Shown one piece after another: positions 47,247 through 59,925 of a stretch of 64,000 bases of DNA. Each line of letters opens with the position of its first letter. The stretch's first letter is position 1. Position numbers and translations under genes: made by a program. Below the pieces are notes generated by a model. It made no database searches, was not told the DNA's origin, and was given only the letters and a program-made list of their open reading frames with translations. Source of the DNA: Protea cynaroides (taxonomy: Eukaryota > Streptophyta > Magnoliopsida > Proteales > Proteaceae); the NCBI GenBank assembly GCA_028583415.1, contig CM053276.1, forward strand, positions 129,490,951 to 129,554,950. Reading direction: 5' to 3'.

Positions 47247-48579
47247 GTACAGCAATCTCCTCTCCACTTCTATCTATTATTCTTCTTCTTCTTCTACTCT
47301 CTCCCTATTCCTTGCTCATTCTTCATTTCATTTCATTTCCATTGATTTTGCAGAAACGGGCAGGATCAGAAGAACTTTCTTGGAAGCGATTATACTTTGC
47401 AACCACAACTGGGTGGATTCCTTGATCAATCCCATATGTTTTTCAATAATGGAGGTGAGTTGGGTCTTATTAAATTTTTTCTTCTGATTCAAGTCTACCC
47501 TATTACAAATATTTGATTCTGAGATATGCATATCTGGGTGTTCTTCTTTGCAGTGGGCGCTAACCCACGGAAGAGGGGCCGAGAAACTGTTGCTGCCGCC
47601 ACTACTGCCGCAGCCGCAGCACCACCAATCAATCTATTCACTCTGCAATCTCAGCCCCAACCGACGCTTGTAAACCTTGCTCAACTTCATAACCAACAAC
47701 CCAACGTCGTCTCCACTGGCCTTCGTTTGTCTTTCGGAGAACATCAACAACAACAACAACACGCACAGCAACAACAACAACAACAACAGCAACAGCAACA
47801 GCAACAACAACAACAGCAACAGCAACAGCAACAACAACAACGGCAACAGAGTTGCTTTCCTTCCTCTTACAGTACTCTCACATCCTTCTTATCAGAAGAA
47901 CTTGCCCCACAAATCAAACAGCAGAGAGACGAAATCGAGCAATTTCTCCAAGCCCAGGTACCAAATTTCTCCTAATAAAACCAGAAACCAGTCCACTTGG
48001 AAATCGCCTTTGAAGATTGAGGTTCATTCGGTGCGTTTGACATTGTTTCAGGGAGAAGAACTAAGGCGCACATTAGCAGAGAGACGGCAGATGCAATACC
48101 GTTCGCTTCTAAGCGCAGCAGAAGAATCCGCTTCAAGGAGACTCAGAGAGAAAGACGCAGAGGTAGAAAAGGCAGTCCGCCGGAACGCCGAGTTAGAAGA
48201 ACGAGTCGCAAAACTCAGAATCGAGGCTACGCTGTGGGAAGCCAAGGCGAAAGCACAGGAGAACACGGCAGCATCGTTGCAAGCGCAGCTACACCAAGCC
48301 ATGATGGGCGGTGGAATGGCAGAGAATAGGGCGGAGGACGCGGCGTCGGGTGGTGGCTGTGAGGGGCACGCGGAGGATGCTGAGTCGGCTCACATTGATC
48401 CGGATAGAGTCGTGGTGTCGAGTGGACCGATGTGTAAAGTGTGTTGGAAACGAGCGGTTTCGGTGGTACTGATGCCGTGTAGACATCTTTGCGTCTGCAC
48501 GGGCTGTGACGCCGCTGTAGACGCCTGTCCTCTCTGTTATTGTCCCCGTAGTGGCAGCGTTGAAGTGTTCCTCTCCTGA
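47200..48579 (+). CDS. BOI-type RING E3 ubiquitin ligase (4 exons, 359 aa)
   Basis: Exons are 47200-47246, 47354-47454, 47554-47957 and 48052-48579. The GT-AG junctions join in phase to 359 residues. Layout: N-terminus MAVQAQYPSNVLLLNR; basic nuclear-type signal NPRKRGRE (about 53-60); Ala-rich run; 25 uninterrupted Gln (about 121-145, mixed CAA/CAG); SFLSEELAPQIKQQRDEIEQ; a charged coiled coil (about 185-265) containing the family's LR-KD-E--KA-RRN-ELEERV and EA--WEAKA pattern; and a C-terminal C3HC4 RING with C312, C315, C327, H329, C331, C336, C343 and C346, ending SVEVFLS. This is the BOI/BRG/SBP1-like family, nuclear or cytoplasmic ubiquitin ligases of about 300-350 residues linked to stress, cell-death and gibberellin control (established knowledge). 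The exact substrate is unknown. C333 (CVC) is an extra cysteine within the finger, also common in this family. The long Gln run is the main peculiarity. Confidence 0.92.
47354..47454 (+). CDS. BOI-type gene exon 2
   Basis: 101 nt, acceptor TTTTGCAG, donor GGAG|GTGAGT. Encodes NGQDQKNFLGSDYTLQPQLG and then GFLDQSHMFFNNG. Confidence 0.9.
47554..47957 (+). CDS. BOI-type gene exon 3, with polyglutamine run
   Basis: 404 nt, acceptor CTTTGCAG, donor GCCCAG|GTACCA. Encodes the basic signal, the Ala-rich run and the glutamine tract. Gln codons alternate CAA and CAG, which may limit repeat slippage. Confidence 0.92.
48052..48579 (+). CDS. BOI-type gene exon 4, coiled coil and RING
   Basis: 175 codons plus TGA, acceptor TTGTTTCAG. 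Starts GEELRRTLAERRQMQYRSLL and holds the whole RING finger. GC content is clearly higher than in surrounding DNA. Confidence 0.92.
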   Translation, partial: GEELRRTLAERRQMQYRSLLSAAEESASRRLREKDAEVEKAVRRNAELEERVAKLRIEATLWEAKAKAQENTAASLQAQLHQAMMGGGMAENRAEDAASGGGCEGHAEDAESAHIDPDRVVVSSGPMCKVCWKRAVSVVLMPCRHLCVCTGCDAAVDACPLCYCPRSGSVEVFLS

Positions 48580-49164
48580 AACCCCTATGGGCCTAGGCCC
48601 AGCCCAGTACAGAGAATAGAACCCAAACTGAAAAAAAAAACAATTATTTTCTTTTTTTTAAACTAAACTCAATTTGCATTTTTTTTTTTTTTTTTAAGAT
48701 CCCAACATTTGATGTACATTGGGTGGTGCAATCTTATTTTCTTTTTTCCCTTTTTGGGGTTTTTCAAATTATATTCTGATAAAAATTATTTTATTCTGTG
48801 ACTTTGGATTGGAATGCCTTTGTTATTCTTTCTTCTTTTTTTCTGTTATTAGTTATGGAGAGAAAGTGTGTGGAAGTCCAAGTGCTGCAATGCGCATGGA
48901 TGTTTGATACGCATGTGCCCAGTGACAGTGTATTTATGAGGGACACGCATAGCTGGAGGTTGGAGCTTTCTGGCCTGCATGACAGTGGAGGAGTGTGTAA
49001 CCGTTGAAGCCTTTCATTTAAGGGATTTTTTAATATTGTGCCTCATTAGGTGGGTGTCGTTTTATTCACTGGTTCGGATGGAGGTTTCTGATCAGTCGAC
49101 ACCCACGTATACTAGTGTGAACCACCCTCTTCGTTAACCCATCGAAAGAGAGGATTTGAATACC
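48580..49164 (+). other. 3' flank of the BOI-type gene
   Basis: A- and T-runs (48632-48700) follow the stop. No AATAAA directly after it was chosen as polyadenylation signal. At 49145-49160 GAGAGGATTTGAATACC matches one arm of the foldback MITE family. Confidence 0.4.
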
Positions 49165-49248
49165 ATTAGATGGGGCTATGGCCATTCCAAGAGGATCCCA
49201 CGTTTGATTAGGTGGGGTTATGGGCATTCCAAGAGTGTCCCACGTGTC
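49165..49248. repeat. 42-bp tandem repeat, two copies
   Basis: ATTAGATGGGGCTATGGCCA is repeated 42 bases later as ATTAGGTGGGGTTATGGGCA. Both continue with TTCCAAGAG and end TCCCACGT. Confidence 0.75.
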
Positions 49249-49513
49249 CGCTTAATGACCTTTCTCTTCATCAGGCAAGTGTCAATCCAGTTGGATCTTG
49301 GGAAAGAAAAAGAAAAGTTTTTTTTTTTTTGTAGGAGAGGCATTTAAAATTCCTCTCTTATTTATGGATGTAAAATTATTGGGGTAGGATAGTCATTTTA
49401 CATCCCATGTGTGAAAGGGACAAACTGTAAAAACACTGTCAGGAATTTTTTCCGGAGAAGGTCTAGTGACACCGAATGACTCAGATTTGCGTAGGGATCT
49501 TCTGTCCGGTCTC

Positions 49514-49614
49514 CAAGCCAGCAATGAGGATCCCAATTTCTCATAAGGTATCTGGCTGCCTAATGGCAGTGTCCTGATACCTTAGGAGAGGCCGAGATCT
49601 TCACTGCTGGCTTG
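49514..49614. repeat. Long imperfect hairpin (~100 bp)
   Basis: The 5' arm CAAGCCAGCAATGAGGATC ... AAGGTATC pairs with GATACCTT ... GATCTTCACTGCTGGCTTG. An inner GGCTGCC/GGCAGT stem closes the loop. The arms are about 45-50 bases with scattered mismatches. A short MITE or a small-RNA precursor-like fold are both possible. Confidence 0.7.
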
Positions 49615-52600
49615 GCAGCCAGATTAAGGATCCCAGTCCGATTTGCCATGTCATCATGGATTGAATTCAAGTGGTTGAATCTTGGAGGCCACTGATTCTA
49701 AATGGGCATATCGACCACTGGACCGGGTTCACTTCTTTTTCCCCGAAAGATCTTACTAACAAGTTATGATTGAACCGGTTCAAGGTGATTGAAACCTCCC
49801 CAATTAAAACGCACTAAAAAAATTGAAGCACCACATAATTGGATGGTCTAGATAATCTCTTTGATACTTGACTGCCGACTTTACCCTTGAGAAGGTTTGT
49901 GATTTTTTTTTTTTTTTTTTGAACTAGTTTTAGTATTTAGGGTGCCCTTGACTAGGAATGTGTCTCCTGTTCGGGGACAGAGACCTCCCAACAGAAGGCT
50001 TAAACTAATGAATTACCCTTAGCCCAAAATCATCACGACCAAATCATTTTAGATGAATAAATTATTCGTATTTCTTCTGAGCTTTGCCTTAATTTCAGGT
50101 CGTATCCTAAAATTTTAAAAAATTATAAACCCTTTTTTTTTCATAAAATGAATTGACAAATTTAACCTTCATTTTTTTAATGATAATAATAATAGAAATC
50201 TAGGAAAATATTCTCTCTCTTCCACACCAAAAATAAAAGAACAAAAACTTTGTTAGGACATAAATAATCGATTTGGACATAAACTTTGGTTCATTGCCGA
50301 AATCCCCTTTTGGTCTTTACCCCCCCCCAAAAAAAAATCCCCTTTTGATCAACCCGCTGTGCATATGGACATAAATAATCGATTTGGACAGAAAATTAAC
50401 TAGAAACAGGGGCTCCGCCTACCCACAGACATAGAAGATGTGTAACGGATGCCACTACTAGTTAATTGGCTGAGTAGTGGGTATCTTCAGCAACTTTACA
50501 AAAATCCGAACCTTTAGCTTACGTTTCAACTCCCTCTCTGATTAGGACCCAAACAATGTAAAGCCCTTGTACTTGGAGTAGATTGAAGGAGAGAAAAATT
50601 TTTTTTACTATAGTCTATCATAGAGAGAGAGAGGTTCTCCAAAAAAGAAAAGAGGAATAGGGAGGTAGTCAGGTAGAGGAAGTGGGTAAAAAGGTCACTT
50701 CACTCCTCCAACATTAAAGGTATTTTTGCCATTAAAACATCAAGGTCGAGGTGATGTCATTTAATAGAAATAAGCAAATGGACTGGAGTTACCTATAACA
50801 ACTTTTTGAATTTAGGGGAAGTGGTCGTAATTGTTCGAAACTTTGGGCCTAGAATTAGGGCAAAGTTCAGGGAGGTACGAATAATTTACCCAATTAGATC
50901 CGATGTTTTTTTCACCCATGGTGGAGAAAGTATCTATTCCCTCTTCATTTTTTTGTATCGGACAAATTCCAAGAACAGTGCCAAAGGAACTTCGTTTAGT
51001 CATTTAATACCAGAGAGCAATAATGAGATCTTAGTGATAAATGAATATTCTCCATAGATAAAGAAAAGTTTTCTCCATTATTTTTTACCATTTTGATTTG
51101 TGCATTATTTTTTAAAACTCTAACTGTTTTTCTTTTAATCATAATTAGGATTGTAAATGATGAGCACAAAATTGGATTTGGATATTTTCATATCACAGTT
51201 CAATTCTTTTGAGATTAAATTTACATATTTCTGATTCACAAAAAATAATTATATCCGAATTATCATATTTATACTTTAATTGTATTTATGTAATATATTT
51301 TTCTATTATTTAGAATTTTATTACACAAAATAATAATATATTATTCGAATTATTTTCTTTGAAAATGTGCTAAAAATCAGAAAATTAATTTGTTACATGG
51401 CTAAATATTTAAAAGAGGTATTTAATTGCAGTATATATTAGATATTGAATCTAATTATCACAACAAGAATTTAAGTATGAGTATGGTAGAGTAGGTGTGA
51501 ATGACAATTTCATCAGTTGAATGGGAATTACAGAAGCGTTTTGAGTCGTTTCCATGAGTCTAGATCTTGATTTTTTTTGTTCTGATTGGTTGCAAGGAAA
51601 ATTAAAGGAGACAAACGATAAAATTTTGTAACTTAGAAAAGAAACGTCTGTAATCATTACATCAAATACTATCATATGACTATATGACTATAACCAAGTC
51701 ATTTCATATTTGGTTATTTACTTCCGTTTTATCTTACATCCAAATCCCTCACTTTTGAAAAGTAAAATAAAAATTACATCTAAAAAATATCATTATTAAA
51801 TATGATAAAAAAAAATTGATAGTTTATACAATCACAATAGTTATAATTTTTTTTTCCCAAACTTATATTTTAGTTCCCGGCATTTTTTGTTGTAACAATT
51901 GGAGCAAAAAAATGGAGTTTGACTTAATTGATTAGCCATAAATCATGAATCATTAATGTCTCATACATTTAAATGGGAATCAATAAATAATAAAATATGT
52001 GATATTTTTTAAAGATACGATGTGCATACATACTTAATTTCACATATTATTTACAAGTTTATAATTTGAAGACAACTTCTAGCACCAGTTCATTGGTGTC
52101 TTACAAATAGTGTAGGCATTAAGGAGATCATGAATTCGAATATCATGTCTTCACCTTGTGCCTTAAAACACCTGTACATATTGTTGGTTGATGTCCTTTA
52201 TTTAATTAATCAAGTATTATTCTAGAGTTTACACGTGTGTAAAGGAATCAAAAATCGAATACTTGTGATTGGCTGATAGTATGCTTAAGGAGGCCACCCT
52301 CCTATCTAGACCCATGACCACCCCACATATAGTCAGGGCAACACTTTTAAAGCCCTAGACTTGTCCCTGGTCTACCCATAATCTAAATTCAATGAGGGGG
52401 GTCCCCTTACTACTATTTCTAGTTCCTCCTTTGAAAGAGAAGGCTAGATGATATCTAAATTATGATATACTGACCAAAAAATAATCTTAGTTAGCTTCTT
52501 CCTTCAAAAGTACATGTTGGACCACTGGTGATTTAGTCTGGTATCCTCCTTTGGAGGATTCATTTGTTATTTTATATTTGAAAAAAAAAATTTACAGTGA

Positions 52601-53229
52601 AATCCACTAGTTTATACCCAAAGTCTGTAAAATAATATAAAGAGTACAATATTTCTCTTTCTTTGTTTTACTTTCATGTATTTTTTGTTGAAACAAATGG
52701 AGTTGAAATATAATTTATTTTTATATATAGATTTTGCTTTTTTTTTTTTTTTTTTTTTTTGAAATTTCATTTTGTTTTGCCGTTAATACTTGCTTAATCA
52801 GTGTGAAATCATAGAAATTTATCTTTACATTGGATCCAATTTCAATAATAGGATTTCAAAGCTTCCCTACAGAATAAAAAGAGTCATATTACAGCCCCCA
52901 CTGATTAGGGTTTGATATATATGACACTCTAGGATCAAGTTTGATAAAAAAAAAAAATTACTGGCAGGGGGGCCCACCTTGAATTGTAAGGATTGAACTC
53001 ATTACATTATGAATTTTGCAATTAAGTCTCTTGCATGCTTGACAGGTTAGGTGAACTTTGGGTTGATCAATATTAATTAATAGAATAATCAGTAATCAGA
53101 ACTTACCTAATGCCATATGGAGATGTTTCACGTGCATTTTGATGTCCATATTTGTATATGGATAGGAAAATGGGTTAATGCTTAATTTTAATTAGTGGTT
53201 GAAAACAGATTATGAATCGATGATGGAGG
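49615..53229. other. Intergenic, no recognised gene
   Basis: AT-rich DNA with T-runs (49903-49920, 52738-52760) and short open frames only. Between 50800 and 51060 a frame of 83 codons is open but has no coding signature. Confidence 0.4.
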
Positions 53230-53700
53230 TATATGTCCACATGTTGCTGTTGGAATTCGAGCTGATCTTTGGAGGTGGGACTTAAGCTACAGATGACAGA
53301 TAAACAGGCATCAGAGTGAACGGACGCAGGGTCCAAGGGATACATTCCGATGCTTAAGTCAGATCCGAACAGTTAACAATAAAAAGAGACGAGCAGTAGA
53401 AAAAAAGTAGGTGAAATAGTATATGTCAAAGTAGTGTAATATTTGATTGGTGAATATATTTATAGGGGTGTGACATGGATCCCACCCCTGCTTTTGCAAC
53501 TACTTGTTGAAATTGGTTATGTCGATTATACCCTTGGTATAGTAGCTATAATCGAGTTTACCCCCAGTTTGAATATTCTGAGGGACAAGTGTACCCCCAA
53601 AGCTGGGAGGTCGACTCGTCCTCTGTCATGTGTCTACCGTTGGTTGAGCAAAGAGGTCCACTCGTCCCTATCGCGTGCGTGTCAGACCGTTCAATGACCA
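53230..53700 (+). mobile_element. Possible solo LTR or LTR fragment
   Basis: TGTTGGAATTCGAGCTGATC near 53247 could be an LTR start. GGATACATTCCGATGCTTAAGTC at 53338-53360 resembles a phrase often seen downstream of LTR start sites in plant elements. Neither a CA end nor target duplications could be fixed. Confidence 0.3.
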
Positions 53701-54686
53701 ATAGTATTTATGTGCATCACCACCTAAACTGATTTCATTTGGCTTACCCATCTCATCAATCTAAACCATTTAATTAGATATCCAACTTCCTATAGATGTG
53801 TCCACCATTAATATTTTTGAACTTCTTACTCAATGCTTGCTTGTTCTGTCCATGGGAAGTTCTACTGTTCAAGTAGATGTAATGTCATCAACACAAAGGG
53901 TTAAGTAAAGGGTCTTTTTACTTGACACGGTTCACTCATTAGAGATCATCACAGAAACCATAATACATAGGAGTGATTTTTAGATATTTAAGACCAGAAT
54001 GTGAACGAGATTTTATACCAATCCAACGGACACCAATTACCGATATGTCAAGTAGAAAACCCATTTAAGTAAAAGTCCCAACCTGGTTATGGATCAGTTC
54101 CCTTATTCCTTGGGTTGGGAATCATTCAAGAGATTTGACTCTTGAGACAGGTGAACACATCTTTTCCCATCTTTCTCTGGTGTAGAGTAAAGTGGACTGC
54201 ATGGGGCTCATGTGTGGCAAAGTCCGAAATGAGTGGGAGAATACATTCATTTGGGTCATCTTCTTCCTGACATCTCGACACACTTTCAGGGATATCCCAC
54301 TTTCAGCCCATGTGCATCCACTGCTACTGCTGTCTCTTCTCTTGATGAGTTGATGCTTCATATGGGTACTGCTGGGTTCTCTGTTGAGATCTCTCTTTCA
54401 GTCTCATTGGGTCTCTCTCCTCCAGTCCAAGCCCCAAAAATAGCCAGTACTCAATCTCCATCAATCTTCTACTGTTTGTTTCTGCTGAATCGATCATATG
54501 ATATGTGCTATTATTTTTTCATGGCCTATGCTTGTGTTTGCGACCATGCCTTGTCCTACACTTCTTGATTATTCATCTTGCATCTCCTTATTTTCAGTGC
54601 CTTTCACATTAAAAATATCTCAAGATCTCTAACTCAGATCTTTGATTAAAAAAAACCAAAAAAAAGGTTCAAATGTGTAGCATGTA

Positions 54687-54692
<6 letters not shown>
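53701..54692. other. Intergenic, no recognised gene
   Basis: The + frame 54233-54568 (111 codons) is the longest in the area but lacks any recognised motif, and no splice-bounded exon could be supported. Confidence 0.4.

Positions 54693-54754
<62 letters not shown>
54693..54754. repeat. (TA)n microsatellite
   Basis: About 60 bp of uninterrupted TA dinucleotides, able to form a cruciform. Confidence 0.95.
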
Positions 54755-54759
<5 letters not shown>

Positions 54760-55201
54760 ATCATTAGATTGAAATCTTTTATTTGATTTTGTTATTAATA
54801 CCATTTGATTATATAAATAATAGTAATTTTTCCCAAGAAACAGGTTGACAAAATCCAAATGGATGATTCATTGTCCATATACCAAGCACATCGACCTTCC
54901 ATCCTAAAGAACTTCTATTTTGAAATCTTTAGCACGAAGAAATTAACTACACTGTTTTCTAGCATTGATGATGATCAAGAAAATATCAAAGAATAATAGA
55001 GTATACTTTGCATGAAGGATGTTGTTTAAGATTGTTTGACTCTAGTTTATAAATTCAAATAAATAAAATTCCACTAAATTGCATTTTGGTGGGTCATTTT
55101 TTCGTATCATTTCACTTTTCACTCAAATCATTTATTTTAATTGGGTTATCTCTAACTTGAAAGTTGAAACAGACCTTATAGAATTATTATATTGCAGCTA
55201 C

Positions 55202-55235
<34 letters not shown>

Positions 55236-58068
55236 CCTAGCCTCGTATTGGCACCAGAGTTCAAGAGATATGTATCCGTAATCAATTTCGATCGGGTGAT
55301 AAAATACTTAGAATTGGCCAAAAAATCTTTGAAAACCCATTCCATATGGGCCATGATCGGCCAATCCAAACTTGACTCCAAGAACCCTGATTGACACTCT
55401 TTTAAGATTTTCGGGCTCTCCTTCCCAATCAGGCATGAATACGACTATCAACCGTTAACTCACATCATTCATTTTGAGATGTTCGGCAGATCAATTGGTG
55501 ATAATTTTGAAATTCATCTAGATGTGTCAAATTTCAAATTCCATTGTTGTACACTATTCAGAATTTATTTTATTTTATTTTATTTTATTTTTTCCTTAAT
55601 CAATATGCCAGGAATCATATGATGCACAAGGAGATAATACTACAATTTGAATGGTTAAGAAGTTGTTATGATGGTGATAGATTAGATAGAACTGAACTAT
55701 TTATAACAGCAAGTTATGATATACAATTTTCAGTTTTTTTTTTTTTTTTTTTTTTTTGGGGTGCAAACCCACTAACGGAGGAGAATTTTATTCAACTTCA
55801 ATGAGGCTAAAAACTTTTCTTATTCTTATGCATTACATCATATTACAGTTCATAATCTCAAAGAATTATTCTTTTCATATTGGCAACAACATGGGCGTAA
55901 TATTTTGACATTGAGCAGCAGGTAGACATTATTTTTTTGAATGTTGACTTAAACCGAAACCATTATTTTAAAACCATGCTTGACTAGCTTATCAATAATT
56001 ATAAAATCAATGAATAATTGGTAGTTTTCACACTTGGGTTTTTTTTTATAGACATCCATTTTGATTGGAACCAAAAGGAAATCAGAAAATAGATTTTTCA
56101 ATGCATCAAACAATAGTTTGAGCCTCAATGGAACAAATATTGACCATAGAAAATTCTAGGTTCCCCTCACGCCTCAAAATCTTTAATTTGGAAAAAGGAA
56201 AGAGACATTATTTTCCTGTTTTCTTATCTTATCGAACAAAAGAAGATGGTTGCAAGTTGTCCTAATTCTAACTACTTATTATGTAGATAAGCTGGAATCT
56301 ATCTGTGACCTAATGGTTTGTAACTTGTGACACCACCCTTCATTCTTTTTTTTCTTTTTTCTTTTTTTTTCTTTTTTTTTTAAACACACCTTACCTTCCT
56401 CCATTTAAGCAATAGGCTTTAAGTGTTCAACCCTAATATTAATTTAAATTAGTAACAAATTAATATTTTCCCACCTATCAAACTCAAGACTCAACTATAT
56501 ATAAACCTAAATCAGGAGATTATTAAAAAATAAAACATCCAACCAACCAATCTTTAATCTTTGTAAACCAATGTATCCACATAATTAAATTTCCAAATGG
56601 CAGCATGAAGAGGTATCATTTTTCCTCTATTTGTGATTCCTTTCTTGAACCAACCATACATGAGATACAGGAAGAAGCATATTGATCAGGAAATATTTGG
56701 TAAATATGTCTATGTCCAATGCATTTTGTAAAATAATATTATTGGAAAAATGAGATGTCTCAGGACATTTATATAGCTTTAGGCCGCCTAACATTTGTTA
56801 TATTGGTTTTTTTCAAGATTATATACACCATATATACTTTTTCATATAATTGATTTTTTTTTTCAAGGGTTTTTTTTTTTTCTTTTTCAAATGTCTCATA
56901 TATATAGCCACGATTCAAATTTCAACATCTAATTCAATTAAATGTTCATTTTGTATTGGCGTCAATCCCGGGTATGTCCATACATGCATTTCTAGACACT
57001 ACGGTGCATTCTCCCAGCTTTGAACAAGAATAGTCTATTTAGATTACAAATCCATGAAAAAAAATTATGAATAATTCAAATTGTTTTGTGATTTTTGGAA
57101 ATGTCACAGTCCATTGTTACATGAAAAACCACCCAAATATATATCACTTATCTAAAATGCCAAGAATCGAAGAGTGATTTTACCGGGCGAACTAAGATGC
57201 CTAACACCTTTTTTAAGCTCACCAGACAACTACCCGATCTCACGGTTGGACCACTTGTACTTCCTTTCTCATTAAAAAAAAATAATGTAGGATATGACTG
57301 TATGTTAATGGCATTTGAGTCCAACAAACTCAATATGAGAATACTACAAAGAAGTTGGTTTTAGTCTTTTGGATTTGCTTGGGCTTTAAGAAACTTTATA
57401 AGAAGGGAAATGGCAATCTCCAAAGGTATTTATTTGGGAAACTGGGTTTCATTTTCAAAGGATCCAAAAATCCCATTAGCACATGGATTAAACATGACGT
57501 AAAGTAGAAATTGAGATGAAATTTGTGATCATCCACCGCAATTTGTGTTCTACATCACTGAAGTTGCATTCCAAAGTTGCCAAAAGAGAAGGCCCGGCCA
57601 ATTAGATATGGGCCAGAGTCTACATCCGTGCGTGATGATTCGTTCCATTAATTGAGGGTGATGGGTAGCTATCGTACATACAATCATGGCCATGACCATG
57701 ATCATCATCATCACAGGCAGACCTCACGTGACTGTAAGTTGGATTGGAATGAGTTCATTGACAGATCCTATCTTCCTCGCTCGTGAGGCAGGCAGGTTTT
57801 TATGATGAAAGCACTGCTTTTTGTGGAAGCGATAGGAGATGAGATATCACTTTCTAACCACACGATTGGTATCAGTATGAGTGACGTAAATGGAGAAATA
57901 TGGAGTTGGGTTATAATTGTTAATTGAACCCTAGTTCTTAAGTGGCATCTCTATTGAGCCCTCCTCACCTCAATAAACCAAACCCATCTCACTCTCATTA
58001 TTGCCAAAACCATTTGTTTTTAATATTTTATTATATGGTTCATCATTCATTAGGGTTTTACCCTCAAA
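54755..58068. other. Intergenic, no recognised gene
   Basis: AT-rich, with an A-run at 55205-55231, T-runs at 55735-55757 and 56349-56381, and (TTTTA)n at 55567-55591. No gene, RNA or complete transposable element was recognised. Confidence 0.4.
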
Positions 58069-58096
58069 ATAATAATAATAATAATAATAATAATAT
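58069..58096. repeat. (AAT)n microsatellite
   Basis: About nine AAT/ATA triplets. Confidence 0.9.
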
Positions 58097-58191
58097 CATT
58101 CAGTAGGGAGCTATCTTATAAAGAAGAAAAATTCAGCTAGGAACCAACCATTTAAGATGCATTTTTACCATTGAATTAATGTCCTCATATC

Positions 58192-58325
58192 TGGATTTCT
58201 TTCTTCTTCTTCTTCTTCTTCTTCCTTTTTTCCTTTTTTTTTTTTTTTTTTTTTTTTGGGGGGGGGTGGGGTGGGGGTGGGGTGGGGTAGGGTGTTGGGG
58301 GGGGGGGGGGAGGTTGGGGAGGGAA
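58192..58325. repeat. (TTC)n, poly-T and G-rich compound tract
   Basis: TTC triplets (about 58199-58224) are followed by about 24 T and then a run of G blocks (58258-58323) with spacers of one to three bases, such as GGGGTGGGGTGGGGG. The G blocks meet the pattern for intramolecular G-quadruplexes on the + strand. Confidence 0.9.
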
Positions 58326-58876
58326 TAGAGGATAGGGGAGGATGGTTTCTCACTAGTTTATTTTGGTACAACAATAATTCTACCCACCCCAAAACCCCCA
58401 GTCCAACTACCTTGTAAGGTGGGATTCAATCCCTAGTCTCCACTAGCTAGAGACCTTACAACCAAGTTAATGGTGGAAAGGAAAAAAGATTGCTGGTTAC
58501 TTAATCAACAAGATTAAAATTTTGTTCTTTTTTTTTTTCTTTATCAGGGTGCCGGGTGAAAGAGGAGGGATGCCATTTATCATGTTAGGCCTACCTAATG
58601 CATTTCAAAACAAACAACATAAAAAGCTCAAAGCTTATACCAAAGCTCCTTGAAGACAAGAAACAGTAAATTAATGAAAAGAAAAGGCACGTCGTACAAT
58701 GCACACAATAAAAAAGAATACCAACACCCACACCTACCCTTGCCAATTGATGACTGTCAATAATAGTCCCATGTGAATTAAACTTTCATTCCCTATTGTT
58801 CTTTCCCCCTAATTGAGCCTAGTTCAATTATCAACTTAATAAAGGTTCCTTTTTCTCCTATGCCTTCTGGAACACA

Positions 58877-58926
58877 ATTCAAATCACCTCTCCTCCAGAT
58901 TCTTTTGGAGGAGAGGATTTGAATCC
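58877..58926. mobile_element. Foldback MITE, minimal member 3 of the shared family
   Basis: ATTCAAATCACCTCTCCTCC (58877-58896) is mirrored by GGAGGAGAGGATTTGAATCC after an 8-base or so loop. It is essentially only the two terminal motifs of the family with almost no centre. Confidence 0.65.
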
Positions 58927-59310
58927 CTCTCCTAATACACCGAAGCACCACATGATGAGACTCATGACATGACATGGCATGTGAGTATTTAGTACCTTCA
59001 GCTTTTGTATGTGGTTTCCCACATTTTTCCCTGAGCTGTTATGCTGTTCCCTTTCAAGTAAAGCTGATCTGGGCCCTGCAAGTTACTTTCCATAGTTTCG
59101 TTGCCATGCCTGCCCACAAAAAGACACAGTCATTGCCAAAATCCATAACTAACAAGAATTATTAATGGTAATAATAAAATCCAAGCACTGATTGAAGAGA
59201 AAATTGGTCAGAACATAGACCTACATGGTGGAACTGTCTTTATTGGTGATTTGAAGTGTCAGTGATTATGGACATTTTCCATACTCGCCCTCTAGTTGCT
59301 GACAGTGGAT

Positions 59311-59858
59311 AACATTGGTGCCCATGGTTTTCAAAAGTACAAATCCATGTCAGATTTTAAAAATACCCTAACCCAATTGCTGAGTAGTGAGATTATTGTA
59401 TTGTAAAACAAAACTACCCTTACAAAAAGCGAAACAAGTGAACTTTTTGTAAATCTTCATCAACATTTTATGGATCCACCAAGTTTGCCACATGGTAAGG
59501 AACGATCATTTGGTAATGGGTTTATCAGAATCAACTTGGGAGGCAATTAGATAAATTTGCATTTCTTATTATTATTTGCTAAACAAATTCATTCCATTCA
59601 AATATAAAAAGGCTTGATAGCACACTTGTGAATCGGGATATGTGGTTGTAGACTCGTAAATGTCATCAAAGGTAGTTTCATCCACTAAAAAACATTTAAC
59701 TCGTAAAAGGATAGTTTTGGTATTTTAAATAAGTTTTTTTAATTATGTAACAAGTGCAAACAAGAGTTCAAAAGTTAAAAAAGGTTAACTGGAGGTTAGG
59801 TTTAAAAAACAAGGATGGAATTGTACTTTTGAAAACCAGAGGGACTGGCATGTCTATT
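59311..59858. mobile_element. MITE-like element with ~40-bp inverted ends
   Basis: GGTTTTCAAAAGTACAAATCC (about 59325-59345) and its inverted partner GGAATTGTACTTTTGAAAACC (59817-59837) are nearly perfect. Weaker pairing extends outward (ACATTGGTGCCC / GGGACTGGCATGT). The 0.45-kb centre is non-coding. Exact ends and target duplication were not fixed. Confidence 0.55.
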
Positions 59859-59925
59859 GTAAGAAACCAGAGGAGGTATATGAAAAATTGGGTTATTACC
59901 CCTGTATGGCAATAATGAGGACAAG

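Noticed and set aside
47634..47846. Minus-strand frame with a long leucine run
   Set aside because: It is the antisense reading of the glutamine codons of the BOI-type exon 3.
58165..58392. Minus-strand frame with proline, lysine and glutamate runs
   Set aside because: It is a translation of the G-rich, poly-T and TTC tracts.
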